Shown one piece after another: positions 1 through 6,762 of a stretch of 14,867 nt of DNA; the stretch's first letter is position 1; every line of letters begins with the position of its first letter. Where the stretch lies: positions 1 through 14,867 of the forward strand of contig CAKOFP010000229.1 in assembly GCA_933226995.1 (NCBI GenBank), in the 5' to 3' direction. Under the pieces are notes generated by a model. That model saw only the letters and a program-made list of their open reading frames with translations, searched no databases and was not told the origin of the DNA. Origin of the DNA: Candidatus Nitrosopolaris rasttigaisensis (GTDB lineage Archaea; Thermoproteota; Nitrososphaeria; Nitrososphaerales; Nitrososphaeraceae). The position numbers were made by a program, and so were the translations under genes.

Positions 1-451
1 ATACTACGGACAGAATGTAGCCGCTCGCGGCGAGGTTGCCTGCGACTAGAACTATAAAACTTATAGACATTATGGTTCCGGCCATTATTTCCGTAACGTT
101 ACCATACCTCCTAAAGTAAAAATCTGCCAGCGTAATCATGTTCATGCGGTTAAATATTTTACCAAAAAAGGCTCCTACTAATACAAGACAGACGGCCAAT
201 CCAAGATCAAGTGTTCCTCCTGCCCAAAATCCGCCTGTAAATGTCGCTGTCACATTTCCTAATGATGCATTCCCATCTACTGCTTCCGAAACAAGCATTG
301 TTCCTATGAAAAATAATGGCAAACTCTTACCCGCTACGATATACCGCTTGCTGCTTTTCTTGACAAGTTTACCTGCTAAAATGCCTATAACAGCGGTGGC
401 AGCTACAAAGCCCATAACGACTATAGGATAAGCAATAGGAATACTAGTCAT
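1..451 (-). CDS. Sodium:solute symporter (SSS family), N-terminal part, cut by window edge
   Basis: This is the first 150 residues of a multi-pass membrane transporter; the C-terminus lies beyond base 1. The reading frame starts at ATG 451-449 and is open to the edge. Hydrophobic segments lie at about residues 6-27, 44-70 (broken by polar Asp/Asn/Gly residues), 76-100 and 122-149. The order of a substituted-sugar-like 'YIVAGKSLP' stretch (37-45), a Gly/Asn-rich unwound helix (59-80) and 'MITLADFYFRRYG' (105-117) is typical of the SSS family, in which Na+ drives uptake of a small organic solute. A TATA-like box lies about 25-30 nt upstream, so the transcript is nearly leaderless. The substrate cannot be read from this fragment. 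Urea, an amino acid or a guanidino compound are possible given the ureohydrolase nearby, but that is inference. The opposite-strand frame at 138-431 is a shadow. Confidence 0.85.
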   Translation of the reverse strand, partial: MTSIPIAYPIVVMGFVAATAVIGILAGKLVKKSSKRYIVAGKSLPLFFIGTMLVSEAVDGNASLGNVTATFTGGFWAGGTLDLGLAVCLVLVGAFFGKIFNRMNMITLADFYFRRYGNVTEIMAGTIMSISFIVLVAGNLAASGYILSVV

Positions 452-473
452 GACAAGCCGTATAGTTAATGCT

Positions 474-486
474 TAATTATATAAGT
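474..486 (-). promoter_or_regulatory. TATA-like box of the symporter gene
   Basis: On the minus strand the sequence reads ACTTATATAATTA, centred about 29 nt before the ATG at 451. This spacing suits an archaeal TATA box with a transcript starting a few bases before the start codon. Confidence 0.55.
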
Positions 487-660
487 ATGATGTTACTCGA
501 TGCCTCACCAACTAAATGATCTCAAAATATTACCGAGAACTGCCTCGCCACGTGGAACGTTCGTACAAATTGAGTGTCATGGTCGATAAACAAAAGAGAC
601 GTCTAGCTCACTAATTCTATAGTTATAGGGGGGGTAGACTTCTCAGAAGCTCTCGTGTGT

Positions 661-846
661 TTATATTCTATGGTCTCTTGCCATGTGCAATCTAAATGCG
701 GACTCGCTGTTAAACTCCTCGTCACATGTTATGCATATGTAAGTCGTAATTTTATTGTGCATTTCGTCAGCATGTTTCAAGAGTTCATCTCGATCTTTAA
801 ACGAACTCCCACATTTTCCACATCCATATTTTCTTTTGCCGAACAA
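661..846 (-). CDS. Small protein with two C2H2 zinc fingers
   Basis: A 61-residue protein made almost entirely of two classical C2H2 fingers. The first has C9-x2-C12-x12-H25-x4-H30 and the second C38-x2-C41-x12-H54-x4-H59, with the conserved Phe and Leu of the finger core. Such fingers bind DNA, RNA or protein; small ones recur in Nitrososphaeria. No ATG is available: the frame is closed upstream by a TAA, and the best start is TTG at 846-844, preceded by GAGGT four bases away and an AT-rich box about 29 nt upstream. It lies downstream of the TPR gene on the same strand with about 110 nt between them, so a joint transcript is possible. It is probably a transcriptional or nucleic-acid-binding accessory protein; the target is unknown. 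Confidence 0.8.
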   Translation of the reverse strand: MFGKRKYGCGKCGSSFKDRDELLKHADEMHNKITTYICITCDEEFNSESAFRLHMARDHRI

Positions 847-955
847 TTCTACCTCTGATTTAGTGAATTTTTTTATTTAGTTTTACATAGATCCTGGCTG
901 TCATAGCAATGGCATTAATGTCGGATTTAGATATCTCAAGATTTGTTCCAGTAAT

Positions 956-1468
956 TTACTTTATTTTCTTCAACTTTGTATAGAGAAGCGGATCTAGTTT
1001 TCTTGCTTTGTCAAAGCAATCCTGTGATCTCTTGAGTTCTCCGAGCATAGATAAAGCCCTACCCTTGTTGTACCAGGCTTTGGCATAATTTTCTCTACAT
1101 TCTATGGCCTTGTCAAAACATTCAATTGCTTCTTTCAGTCGTTTAGACATAATAAGGCTCTATCCTTTGTTATTCCATGTGTTCGCGTTTTTTGGATCAA
1201 TTTCGATTGCTTTTGAAAAAGATGCGAGAGCTTCTTCTGTTTTCCCTTGCTTATCTAAAATCAACCCTCTGTCTCCCCACGCAAAGTCATTTTTAGGGTT
1301 TATGCCTAGAGCCTTGTCAAAACATTCAATTGCTTTATCAAGGTTGTTTGAATTTGCCATGTCCTCACCATACTTCACATACTCGTCAGACGCTTCTTTC
1401 CTACTAACCACCTTGTACTTTATTGTACTATTATCTTGTTTTTTCTTTGAAAACCAACCAAATACCAT
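956..1468 (-). pseudogene. TPR-repeat protein interrupted by one in-frame amber codon
   Basis: From ATG 1468-1466 the frame encodes a short N-terminal segment (starting MVFGWFSKKK) and about four tetratricopeptide repeats, each with the TPR pattern of a conserved Trp/Tyr, Gly, Ala and 'AI-CFDKA'. After residue 102 a TAG (1162-1160) interrupts the third repeat exactly where a variable residue is expected. The same frame then continues with no shift through the rest of repeat three and repeat four to a stop at 956-958. TPRs are helical scaffolds for protein-protein contacts. One nonsense change explains the structure; no indel is seen. The downstream half has an ATG at 1150-1148, so it could be made separately as a 64-residue protein. 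A TATA-like TTTATTTTATC lies about 22 nt upstream of the main start. Confidence 0.75.
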
Positions 1469-1518
1469 AATTCTAAATCACTTGATAAAATAAACGCTAC
1501 AGACAAAAGATCCGCCAC

Positions 1519-1659
1519 TCATTTCGGAGGTTCTTGGTCTTCTTTATACAACTGATCATCCTTTTTGTCTCCCTTTAATCCTATCGTGCCAAAGTACAAC
1601 AAAACGCCACTTGCAACTAAGATGGCAGCAAATATGCCATATACAACTGAAAGATCCAC
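1519..1659 (-). CDS. 46-residue single-span membrane protein
   Basis: This frame begins with GTG at 1659-1657 and encodes 46 residues: a short N-terminus, one hydrophobic helix at about residues 5-27 (starting VVYGIFAAIL), then a charged Lys/Asp/Glu-rich tail ending QEPPK. An upstream in-frame TAA at about nt 1686 prevents a much longer N-terminus. A TATA-like TTTAAATA lies at 1681-1688, about 25 nt before the GTG, as expected for a leaderless archaeal transcript; this is the main support for the start. The positive/negative distribution suggests a cytoplasmic tail, but orientation is uncertain. It is on the same strand as the symporter but separated from it by the TPR and zinc-finger genes. 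Family and function are not recognised; small membrane subunits of transporters or respiratory complexes look like this. Confidence 0.55.
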   Translation of the reverse strand: MDLSVVYGIFAAILVASGVLLYFGTIGLKGDKKDDQLYKEDQEPPK

Positions 1660-1680
1660 GTTTTTCAGTCTTTTGCTAGT

Positions 1681-1688
1681 TATTTAAA
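1681..1688 (-). promoter_or_regulatory. TATA-like box for the 46-residue membrane protein
   Basis: The minus strand reads TTTAAATA, centred about 25 nt upstream of the GTG start at 1659, which implies transcription starting at or next to the start codon. Confidence 0.5.
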
Positions 1689-1802
1689 TTTTTAATAGAA
1701 GATCTTGACCTACAGTACTAATATCCCGATGAAGAGGCATTTATATCAAATTTCAAGACAGCTCTTCAATGGACCTTACATCAGAGGCACCATCTTTCGA
1801 TC

Positions 1803-1837
1803 AATATACTTAAGAAATAGTTATCAACTATAAAATA
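1803..1837 (+). promoter_or_regulatory. Probable promoter of the ureohydrolase operon
   Basis: Two AT-rich boxes precede the ATG at 1849: AATATACTTA (1803-1812), about 42 nt upstream, and CTATAAAATA (1828-1837), about 16 nt upstream. The first has the better spacing for an archaeal TATA box and would give a leader of roughly 15-20 nt. No Shine-Dalgarno site is visible. Confidence 0.4.
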
Positions 1838-1848
1838 GCGATTAAGAC

Positions 1849-2967
1849 ATGGGAGCAGAGTTCTACGGTGAATCATACAAAGGAAATGATGAACCTATAT
1901 TTGGGGGCATCCCCACATTTTTGAAATTACCTTGGCTTAGAAGTCATGAAGAATTGAAGAAAGTTAGGCCCGATGTAGCTATCATCGGAGAACCGTTTGA
2001 CTTTGGTACTACAATACGTCCTGGTGCAAGATATGGTCCAAGAGCGATTCGTGCTGCTTCGACAGTACCTTCTCCCCCGTATGAGCACTTCAACATTGAG
2101 ACAGGCATGGATCCCTTCGGGGTTTTCAAAACTGCTGACTATGGTGACGTAGTTGTCTCACCTGGAGATGTCGTAGAGTCACTCAAAAGGATGACTGACA
2201 AGGTAAAGGAAGTACTTGATATCGACGGACTTCCAGTTATGTTAGGTGGTGACCATTCAGTCACATTTGCGAACGTTAGAGCGTTTGCCAAAAAATACAA
2301 GAATATTGGGATGATTCATATCGACACCCATGCTGATTGTGCCCCACAAGGACTGTGTGGTTTCAAGTACGACCATGGAGCGCACATTAGGAGAATTATG
2401 GAACTTGGCTGCCTAAAAGGGAAGAACTATACTCTAATCGGTCCGCATGGATACTGGCCTGGACCAGACCTTTACAAATGGATGGCAGACCAAGACTTCC
2501 AATGGTTTACCATGTTAGATGTGGAAGAGTTAGGAATTGACCAAATCGCAAAGGAGGCAGCTGATAGGGCCAATGATAACGTTGATGCAGTCTACATCAG
2601 CTGGGACATTGATACATTTGATCCGGCATATGCGCCGGGAACAGGGGAACCAGAACCAAACGGATTAACATCACGGGAAGGAATGAGATTGATGCGTTTG
2701 TTATCAACCTCATTTGATCCAGACAGGTTTGCGTTCGACCTAGTAGAAGTCGCGCCAAATTACGATGTGAGTGATCAAAACTCGTACAACGGCGGAATTA
2801 CGTCAGGATTAGCCAACAGGCTAATTACAGAGCTACTCGCAGGATTGGCACTAACAAAGAAAGGCGAGACTGAGGGCAATCCAGTAAGACCAAAGCTCTA
2901 TAGAGGTACAGGACATACTTATGACTTTGGCAAGCCAAGAGCTAAGGCGCCAAAGAGAAGGCGATGA
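1849..2967 (+). CDS. Ureohydrolase (agmatinase/guanidinobutyrase/guanidinase-like)
   Basis: A 372-residue enzyme of the arginase/agmatinase superfamily, which uses two metal ions to hydrolyse a guanidino group to urea plus an amine. All six expected metal ligands are present: His136 in GGDHS, Asp159/His161/Asp163 in IDTHAD, and Asp253/Asp255 in SWDID. The substrate-side 'KYDHGAHIRR' (173-182) and 'DPAYAPGTGEPEP' (258-270) segments, plus Glu300, are also in place. An N-terminal extension of about 40 residues precedes the usual 'DVAIIGEPFDFGT' opening, and a basic tail (KAPKRRR) closes the protein. The substrate is not determined: agmatine, guanidinobutyrate, related guanidino acids or free guanidine are all possible, and the metal could be Mn or Ni. 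It overlaps the next gene by ATGA, so the two are translationally coupled. It should be active as no key residue is missing. Confidence 0.93.
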   Translation: MGAEFYGESYKGNDEPIFGGIPTFLKLPWLRSHEELKKVRPDVAIIGEPFDFGTTIRPGARYGPRAIRAASTVPSPPYEHFNIETGMDPFGVFKTADYGDVVVSPGDVVESLKRMTDKVKEVLDIDGLPVMLGGDHSVTFANVRAFAKKYKNIGMIHIDTHADCAPQGLCGFKYDHGAHIRRIMELGCLKGKNYTLIGPHGYWPGPDLYKWMADQDFQWFTMLDVEELGIDQIAKEAADRANDNVDAVYISWDIDTFDPAYAPGTGEPEPNGLTSREGMRLMRLLSTSFDPDRFAFDLVEVAPNYDVSDQNSYNGGITSGLANRLITELLAGLALTKKGETEGNPVRPKLYRGTGHTYDFGKPRAKAPKRRR

Positions 2968-3350
2968 TTTTAATTAAAGCAGAGGTGAAGGGAGAATCCG
3001 ATGTACCTCCTTTTACTAGAGTCTTTGAATACCGCGACAAATTTGATGAACAAATATTTTTTGACTCACTAGAAAAAATCAAAGATAAACTTGCAAAGAA
3101 TTTGAGAATTAACACAAACGAATCGCTAGCACTTTATTGTGGGTATGTTGTTGACCAATTGCGTGCTCACATATCAATTGAAAGTATTGAGAACAACGCA
3201 GCAAGGATACTATTATCTGATAAAGTTATGATAGGAGTACCCGAAACCTTAAGAAGAATTTCCTTCGAAGTAATTCTTGATAATTTTCCAAAAAAGAAAT
3301 TATCTTTTCACGAGCCTATTCCAACTAGCCACTACACATTGGCAGTGTAG
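2964..3350 (+). CDS. Urease gamma-subunit (UreA)-like protein coupled to the ureohydrolase
   Basis: A 128-residue protein whose second half aligns by eye along most of urease gamma subunit: 'LRINTNESLAL' (47-57) matches the UreA 'LKLNYPESVAL', 'LLSDKVMIGVPETL' (83-96) matches 'LTREQVMEGVPEMI', and 'FHEPI' (115-119) matches the C-terminal 'VHNPI'. It is longer than bacterial UreA (about 100 residues) by roughly 20 N-terminal residues and a short tail. UreA normally has no catalytic residues and packs against UreB and UreC in the urease trimer. Here no intact ureB or ureC is present and the gene overlaps the ureohydrolase stop by four bases (ATGA). Its divergence from true UreA and intact frame suggest an independent role, perhaps as a subunit or metal-loading partner of the ureohydrolase. 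Homology is confident; the role is inference. Confidence 0.8.
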   Translation: MILIKAEVKGESDVPPFTRVFEYRDKFDEQIFFDSLEKIKDKLAKNLRINTNESLALYCGYVVDQLRAHISIESIENNAARILLSDKVMIGVPETLRRISFEVILDNFPKKKLSFHEPIPTSHYTLAV

Positions 3351-3539
3351 CGATATGAGGACAACATGACGGCTAGCCTGCTTTCAGATCAATTCAGGAT
3401 ATTATTACGAATAAATCATGTTTGATATTATTTATTTATAGAAAAGTGTAGTCTCAACTCAGCCTTCATGAGCATCTGGCCGTGTAGCAGCAACAACTGA
3501 ATAATTTTATCTCTTCCATGCCATCCCTTCCATTCCTCT

Positions 3540-5264
3540 TTAGTAGAAGTGATGCGCTGGTCGTTGTTGCTTGCCTAACCTGTCAAAGTGGTGATCATGT
3601 TTTCCGTCGCCTCCTGCATGTGAATGCTGAGTCCCGTTTGCGTGAGTGTGAGTATACATAGCAGGTTTTGCCATTAGCACATCGTCGACGCGAATCAACA
3701 GAGTAGTCACTTCAACTGCTGTTTTGATGATCTGTTCCTTGACTATAGATGGTTCTATGATACGTCGAGAATAAATTTCTGCCACCTTCCTTCCTATTGC
3801 GTCGATCCCAATCCACCGGACGATTTTGCTTTTGGATGTTGAGGATTTATGCTGTTTTTGTTTTGATCTCAACTGAGCGAGTGTATCAATAGTATTCATA
3901 CCTGCATTTCTGGCGATAGTCAACGGAATTTCTTCTAATGCTGAAGCAAATTTCTGAAGTACAATTTGCTCTCGCCCGGTAATGGAATTGGCTTTTTTTC
4001 TAACAGTGGTCGCAATAAGCATTTCTGCGGATCCGCCGCCGCCGACAATAGATGGCTTAACAATAAAATTCCTAATCACTGCAATTGCATTTAATACCGA
4101 GCGGTGATATTCATCAAGTAACCTCTTTGAACTTGCCCTGAGTAGGATAGTCATAGATTTGGGATTTTTGCAACCCTCGACAAACACCATTTTATCACCT
4201 CCTACAAATTTTTCATAGACTCTCCCAGCATATCCAAGGTATTCAGGGAGGATAACGTCACTGCCGAGGTCTCTAAGTACCTCGGCATTGGTCGCCTTTG
4301 TAAGCCAGAGCATATCATTTTCCTTTACCCGCTTGATCGAAATTATACCTGCTTTAGATAGAAGGTTCTGTGCATAAGCGTTGATTCCCTTTTGTGAAAT
4401 TACAACATTAGCGCCAGAACTGATAATACGTTGAACTCTTAAGTTCGTCACGAGGATCTCCTTGTCATGATATGATTGAATTTGATATGGCGATGTAATA
4501 CTGATCTCGGCGTCTGTCCTCGTTCGTTTACTTTCTAATTCTTCGTCTAGGAGGAGAATCCTTGCGTTCTCAACTGTCCGGGGCATTGCAGAGTTATCTA
4601 TTGTTTTGTCAATCACAACACCATTCACAAGCCTGGTGTCTGAAGTGTTACCAATTTTTTCTTCTATTTTTATGTTATTTTCTTCAACCCTACTGTTTGC
4701 AAAATCCGTGACTGCATATACGGCATCTACCACCAGTTTTGCAGCCATGTTTTCTTCGAATGAAGTATAAGATATCATCTTTGGTCTCAAACACGTAATA
4801 GCAAGTCCTTGTATCACCTCTCTGTTGTAATTCGTGAATCTTCTTGCTATTTTTTGCAAACTTTCTAGACAAATTTGTAAACCGGTAAGATAGCCCTCTA
4901 CGACTGTCGTCGGCGAAATGCCCATGTCCAGTAATTCCTCAGCCTTCTCAACAAGTGCTCCCGCCAAAACTACCACAGATGTTGTACCGTCTCCTACTTC
5001 ATTATCTACTGCATTTGATGCGTCTATCATAACTTTCGCAGCTGGGTGTTCAACATCAATTTTCCGTAATAACATTGCGCCATCCTTTGTGACTGTGACT
5101 TCCCCTAAAATATCTATAAACATTTTTTCCATTCCTCGTGGACCCAAAAGATTTTTCACAAGATCTGCAATCAATCGGGCAGCAAGCAAATTGTATCTTC
5201 GAGATTGTTCTCCTTTAGTCCGCTTTACGCCTTGACCAAATAATTGCTCTGTACTGTTATTCAT
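3540..5264 (-). CDS. Group II chaperonin (thermosome) subunit, divergent, His-rich tail
   Basis: A 574-residue homologue of thermosome/CCT subunits, which form double-ring ATP-driven protein-folding chambers in the cytoplasm. The equatorial nucleotide-binding motifs are present: LLGPRGMEKM (39-48), Asp61 in TKDGA, and GDGTTS (91-96), followed by the intermediate and apical domains ('SGANVVISQKGIN', 283-295) and the returning 'GGGGSAEML' (408-416). Two features are odd. The position of the hydrolytic Asp (in 'ERSITDAL' of Thermoplasma thermosome; Asp398 in GroEL) is Asn392 in 'HRSVLNAIAV'. The last 36 residues carry nine His (539, 541, 547, 549, 556, 558, 559, 571, 572) in place of the Gly-Met-rich tail. 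The ATG start fits family N-termini, and a TATA-like box lies about 38 nt upstream. It may be a slow or regulatory subunit in a hetero-oligomer with a canonical paralogue elsewhere. Confidence 0.93.
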   Translation of the reverse strand: MNNSTEQLFGQGVKRTKGEQSRRYNLLAARLIADLVKNLLGPRGMEKMFIDILGEVTVTKDGAMLLRKIDVEHPAAKVMIDASNAVDNEVGDGTTSVVVLAGALVEKAEELLDMGISPTTVVEGYLTGLQICLESLQKIARRFTNYNREVIQGLAITCLRPKMISYTSFEENMAAKLVVDAVYAVTDFANSRVEENNIKIEEKIGNTSDTRLVNGVVIDKTIDNSAMPRTVENARILLLDEELESKRTRTDAEISITSPYQIQSYHDKEILVTNLRVQRIISSGANVVISQKGINAYAQNLLSKAGIISIKRVKENDMLWLTKATNAEVLRDLGSDVILPEYLGYAGRVYEKFVGGDKMVFVEGCKNPKSMTILLRASSKRLLDEYHRSVLNAIAVIRNFIVKPSIVGGGGSAEMLIATTVRKKANSITGREQIVLQKFASALEEIPLTIARNAGMNTIDTLAQLRSKQKQHKSSTSKSKIVRWIGIDAIGRKVAEIYSRRIIEPSIVKEQIIKTAVEVTTLLIRVDDVLMAKPAMYTHTHANGTQHSHAGGDGKHDHHFDRLGKQQRPAHHFY

Positions 5265-5294
5265 GATTTCCAGCAGAGTATAGGTTCGGTTTTA

Positions 5295-5310
5295 CAATTA
5301 TATTAATATG
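5295..5310 (-). promoter_or_regulatory. TATA-like box of the chaperonin gene
   Basis: The minus strand reads CATATTAATATAATTG, centred about 38 nt before the ATG at 5264. It would give a leader of about 12-15 nt. The relic ureC begins about 120 nt further on, on the other strand. Confidence 0.5.
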
Positions 5311-5430
5311 ATAGCCATAGGTCAATAAGTCGCATGATGTCGCGGAATCAACATTACAAATAAAACTTCTTTTTTTGGTACTTCACAGAATAAGAACACG
5401 CACATAACTATAACATGTTGCGTTTGTCAA

Positions 5431-6195
5431 CTGGCTGGAGTTATAGCTGGGGAACATACCATCTCTACTCCTGGCACGATTGATACCCACTTACGCTTTG
5501 TTTCTTCGCAAAAAGCAATTGAAGCTATCTGTAGCGGCACAACGGGGCTCAGGCCGCGATTGATACTACGTCGAATCGTGATGACAAAACCGATACGCAA
5601 GTTGCAATTCTTACTGATCACTGAATCTGTAGATTTGTCGATGATACGATCCCGGCAATTGCACTAGAATCAATTCACACTTATCACACAGTAGGTGGAG
5701 GATGTGAACACACACAGGATATTATGAAAATTGCCGGCGAAAAAAATTATCCTGCCATCTTAGACCGATCGTACCAGGCTATTTACCGTTAATACACACA
5801 TGGGTATGATGGTTTGTCGCCACCTTGATTCCTCTGTGCCAGAAGATGTTGCATTTGCCGAATCAAGACTTAGACGTGAGAGTATCGCTGCAGCAGCAGG
5901 ATGACATTGGGGCATTGACCCCTATTTATCCGACAGTCAGGCATAAGTAGAGTCGGCGAAGTTGCCACATGGGCATGCAGACTGCTGATAGAATGACAGG
6001 TAGATTAAAGAAAGAAAACGGACACAGTGATAATCTTCGCGTCAATCGGCAATAGCGCACGGAATTTCAGGTTATGGTTCGGTAAAATCAGATAAGATTT
6101 CTGACATTGTTATCTGGAGCCCACAATTTTTTTGGCATAACACCAAAACCAATTAGCGAAGAAACTTTTTGGGGTGAAGACTTAAAAACAGACCG
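5431..6195 (+). pseudogene. ureC: Decayed urease alpha subunit (ureC relic)
   Basis: Ordered blocks of UreC can be read across shifting plus-strand frames. 5440-5544 gives 'VIAGEHTIS..G.IDTHLRF' and 'EAICSGTT'. From 5547 another frame gives 'AAIDTT' and 'DTQVAILTDH', a stop (5622-5624), 'FVDDT' and 'SIHTYHT'. From 5782 a third frame gives 'FTVNTHMGMMVCRHLD', 'PEDVAFAESRLRRESIAA', a stop (5902-5904) and 'SDSQA'. Then follow 'RVGEV' (5949 on), 'QTADRM' (5978 on), 'NLRVNR' and, from 6052, 'IAHGISGYGSV' and 'DIVIWSPQFF'. These are in UreC order and correspond to catalytic-domain segments. The N-terminal third, about 65-70 residues around the carbamylated Lys, and the C-terminus are missing. Metal-site residues are damaged: the HxH motif reads HLR, and 'VALHSD' reads 'VAILTD'. 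At least six frameshifts rule out function. The minus-strand frame at 5427-5621 is an antisense shadow. Confidence 0.92.
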
Positions 6196-6280
6196 ATAAG
6201 TTGGTAACTACTGAACCCGCAGAAAAATGTCTAGACTATATGATCTCTTTTAGGAGTTAGACAGCCGGAAACATCCAATA

Positions 6281-6290
6281 ATTTTTTATA
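6281..6290 (+). promoter_or_regulatory. TATA-like box for the 84-residue protein
   Basis: ATTTTTTATA is centred about 32 nt upstream of the ATG at 6318, with no Shine-Dalgarno site between them. It lies just after the ureC relic. Confidence 0.4.
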
Positions 6291-6317
6291 GTCACTGGTA
6301 GACATATTCCATCAGCG

Positions 6318-6572
6318 ATGGCTTCAGTCAACACAAACGAAGACGTTGAAAAAGCTGCCAAGAAAGCAGCAGTAGCGCTGTACGGGACCGATATCAAAGA
6401 CTTTAAAGTCAGAGTCGTATTCCCATTTCCATCCGAGCACAAAAGGGATTCCTGGGACGTCCAAGTGACTTTTTTGTCAAATGGTGTTCAATATACAGTT
6501 GATCTCATGATAAATGAAAAGAATGGACAGGTCACTAATGCGAGGCTCATTGACAAAATGACTCCGCTCTAA
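6318..6572 (+). CDS. Small conserved protein, 84 residues, PepSY-like C-terminal half
   Basis: An 84-residue soluble protein with no signal peptide or membrane segment. The N-terminal third (4-22, rich in Lys, Ala and Glu) should form a helix; the rest alternates as beta strands: 'FKVRVVFPFP' (29-38), 'WDVQVTFLSNGVQYTVDLMIN' in two strands (46-66), then a turn 'EKNGQV' and a final 'TNARLID'. A helix followed by strands with an acidic/Gly turn and 'G-V-x-x-A' resembles PepSY-type domains, but the match is only general. Coding use is clean and the ATG has a TATA-like box about 32 nt upstream. The gene follows the ureC relic on the same strand but has its own promoter and need not be related. 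Function is unknown. Confidence 0.7.
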   Translation: MASVNTNEDVEKAAKKAAVALYGTDIKDFKVRVVFPFPSEHKRDSWDVQVTFLSNGVQYTVDLMINEKNGQVTNARLIDKMTPL

Positions 6573-6724
6573 CTTTCTTTGTTGAACTCAAAATTTCGAC
6601 AGCAGCCGGGCAGGCTCTATGTAAATTGCACTGGGCACGGAGGCCATCATCTTGCGAGAGGCATTCAGGTCTTTGTATAATCATCTGTGGATCTTCAGCC
6701 TAGTGGAAAAATGGGCGAGATAAA

Positions 6725-6735
6725 GTGAAATAAAA
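6725..6735 (+). promoter_or_regulatory. TATA-like box for the DUF6659-type protein
   Basis: GTGAAATAAAA lies about 32 nt upstream of the ATG at 6763; a second AT-rich stretch (TTAGTTAAAT, 6741-6750) is too close. The spacing supports a leaderless transcript from 6763. Confidence 0.35.
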
Positions 6736-6762
6736 TGTGTTTAGTTAAATACTGACTGCTAA

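Noticed and set aside
1..451. Naming the symporter as a DUR3-type urea transporter
   Set aside because: Only the first 150 residues are visible and they do not show a DUR3-specific stretch that I can recognise; position near urease relics is not proof of substrate.
1160..1162. Amber codon read as pyrrolysine or programmed readthrough
   Set aside because: Pyrrolysine coding is not known in this group and the site is in a TPR repeat with no need for it; a simple nonsense mutation is enough.
1849..2967. Naming the ureohydrolase speB or gdmH
   Set aside because: All family members share the metal motifs; substrate specificity lies in loops I cannot assign without alignment to characterised enzymes.
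2964..3350. Calling the small protein a true UreA of a working urease
   Set aside because: It is divergent and longer than UreA, no ureB or intact ureC follows, and the nearby ureC is dead.
4918..5235. 105-codon plus-strand frame opposite the chaperonin
   Set aside because: Antisense shadow of the conserved equatorial domain.
5427..5621. 64-codon minus-strand frame
   Set aside because: It is the antisense of the ureC relic, whose plus-strand blocks match UreC in order; the minus-strand protein has no sensible pattern.
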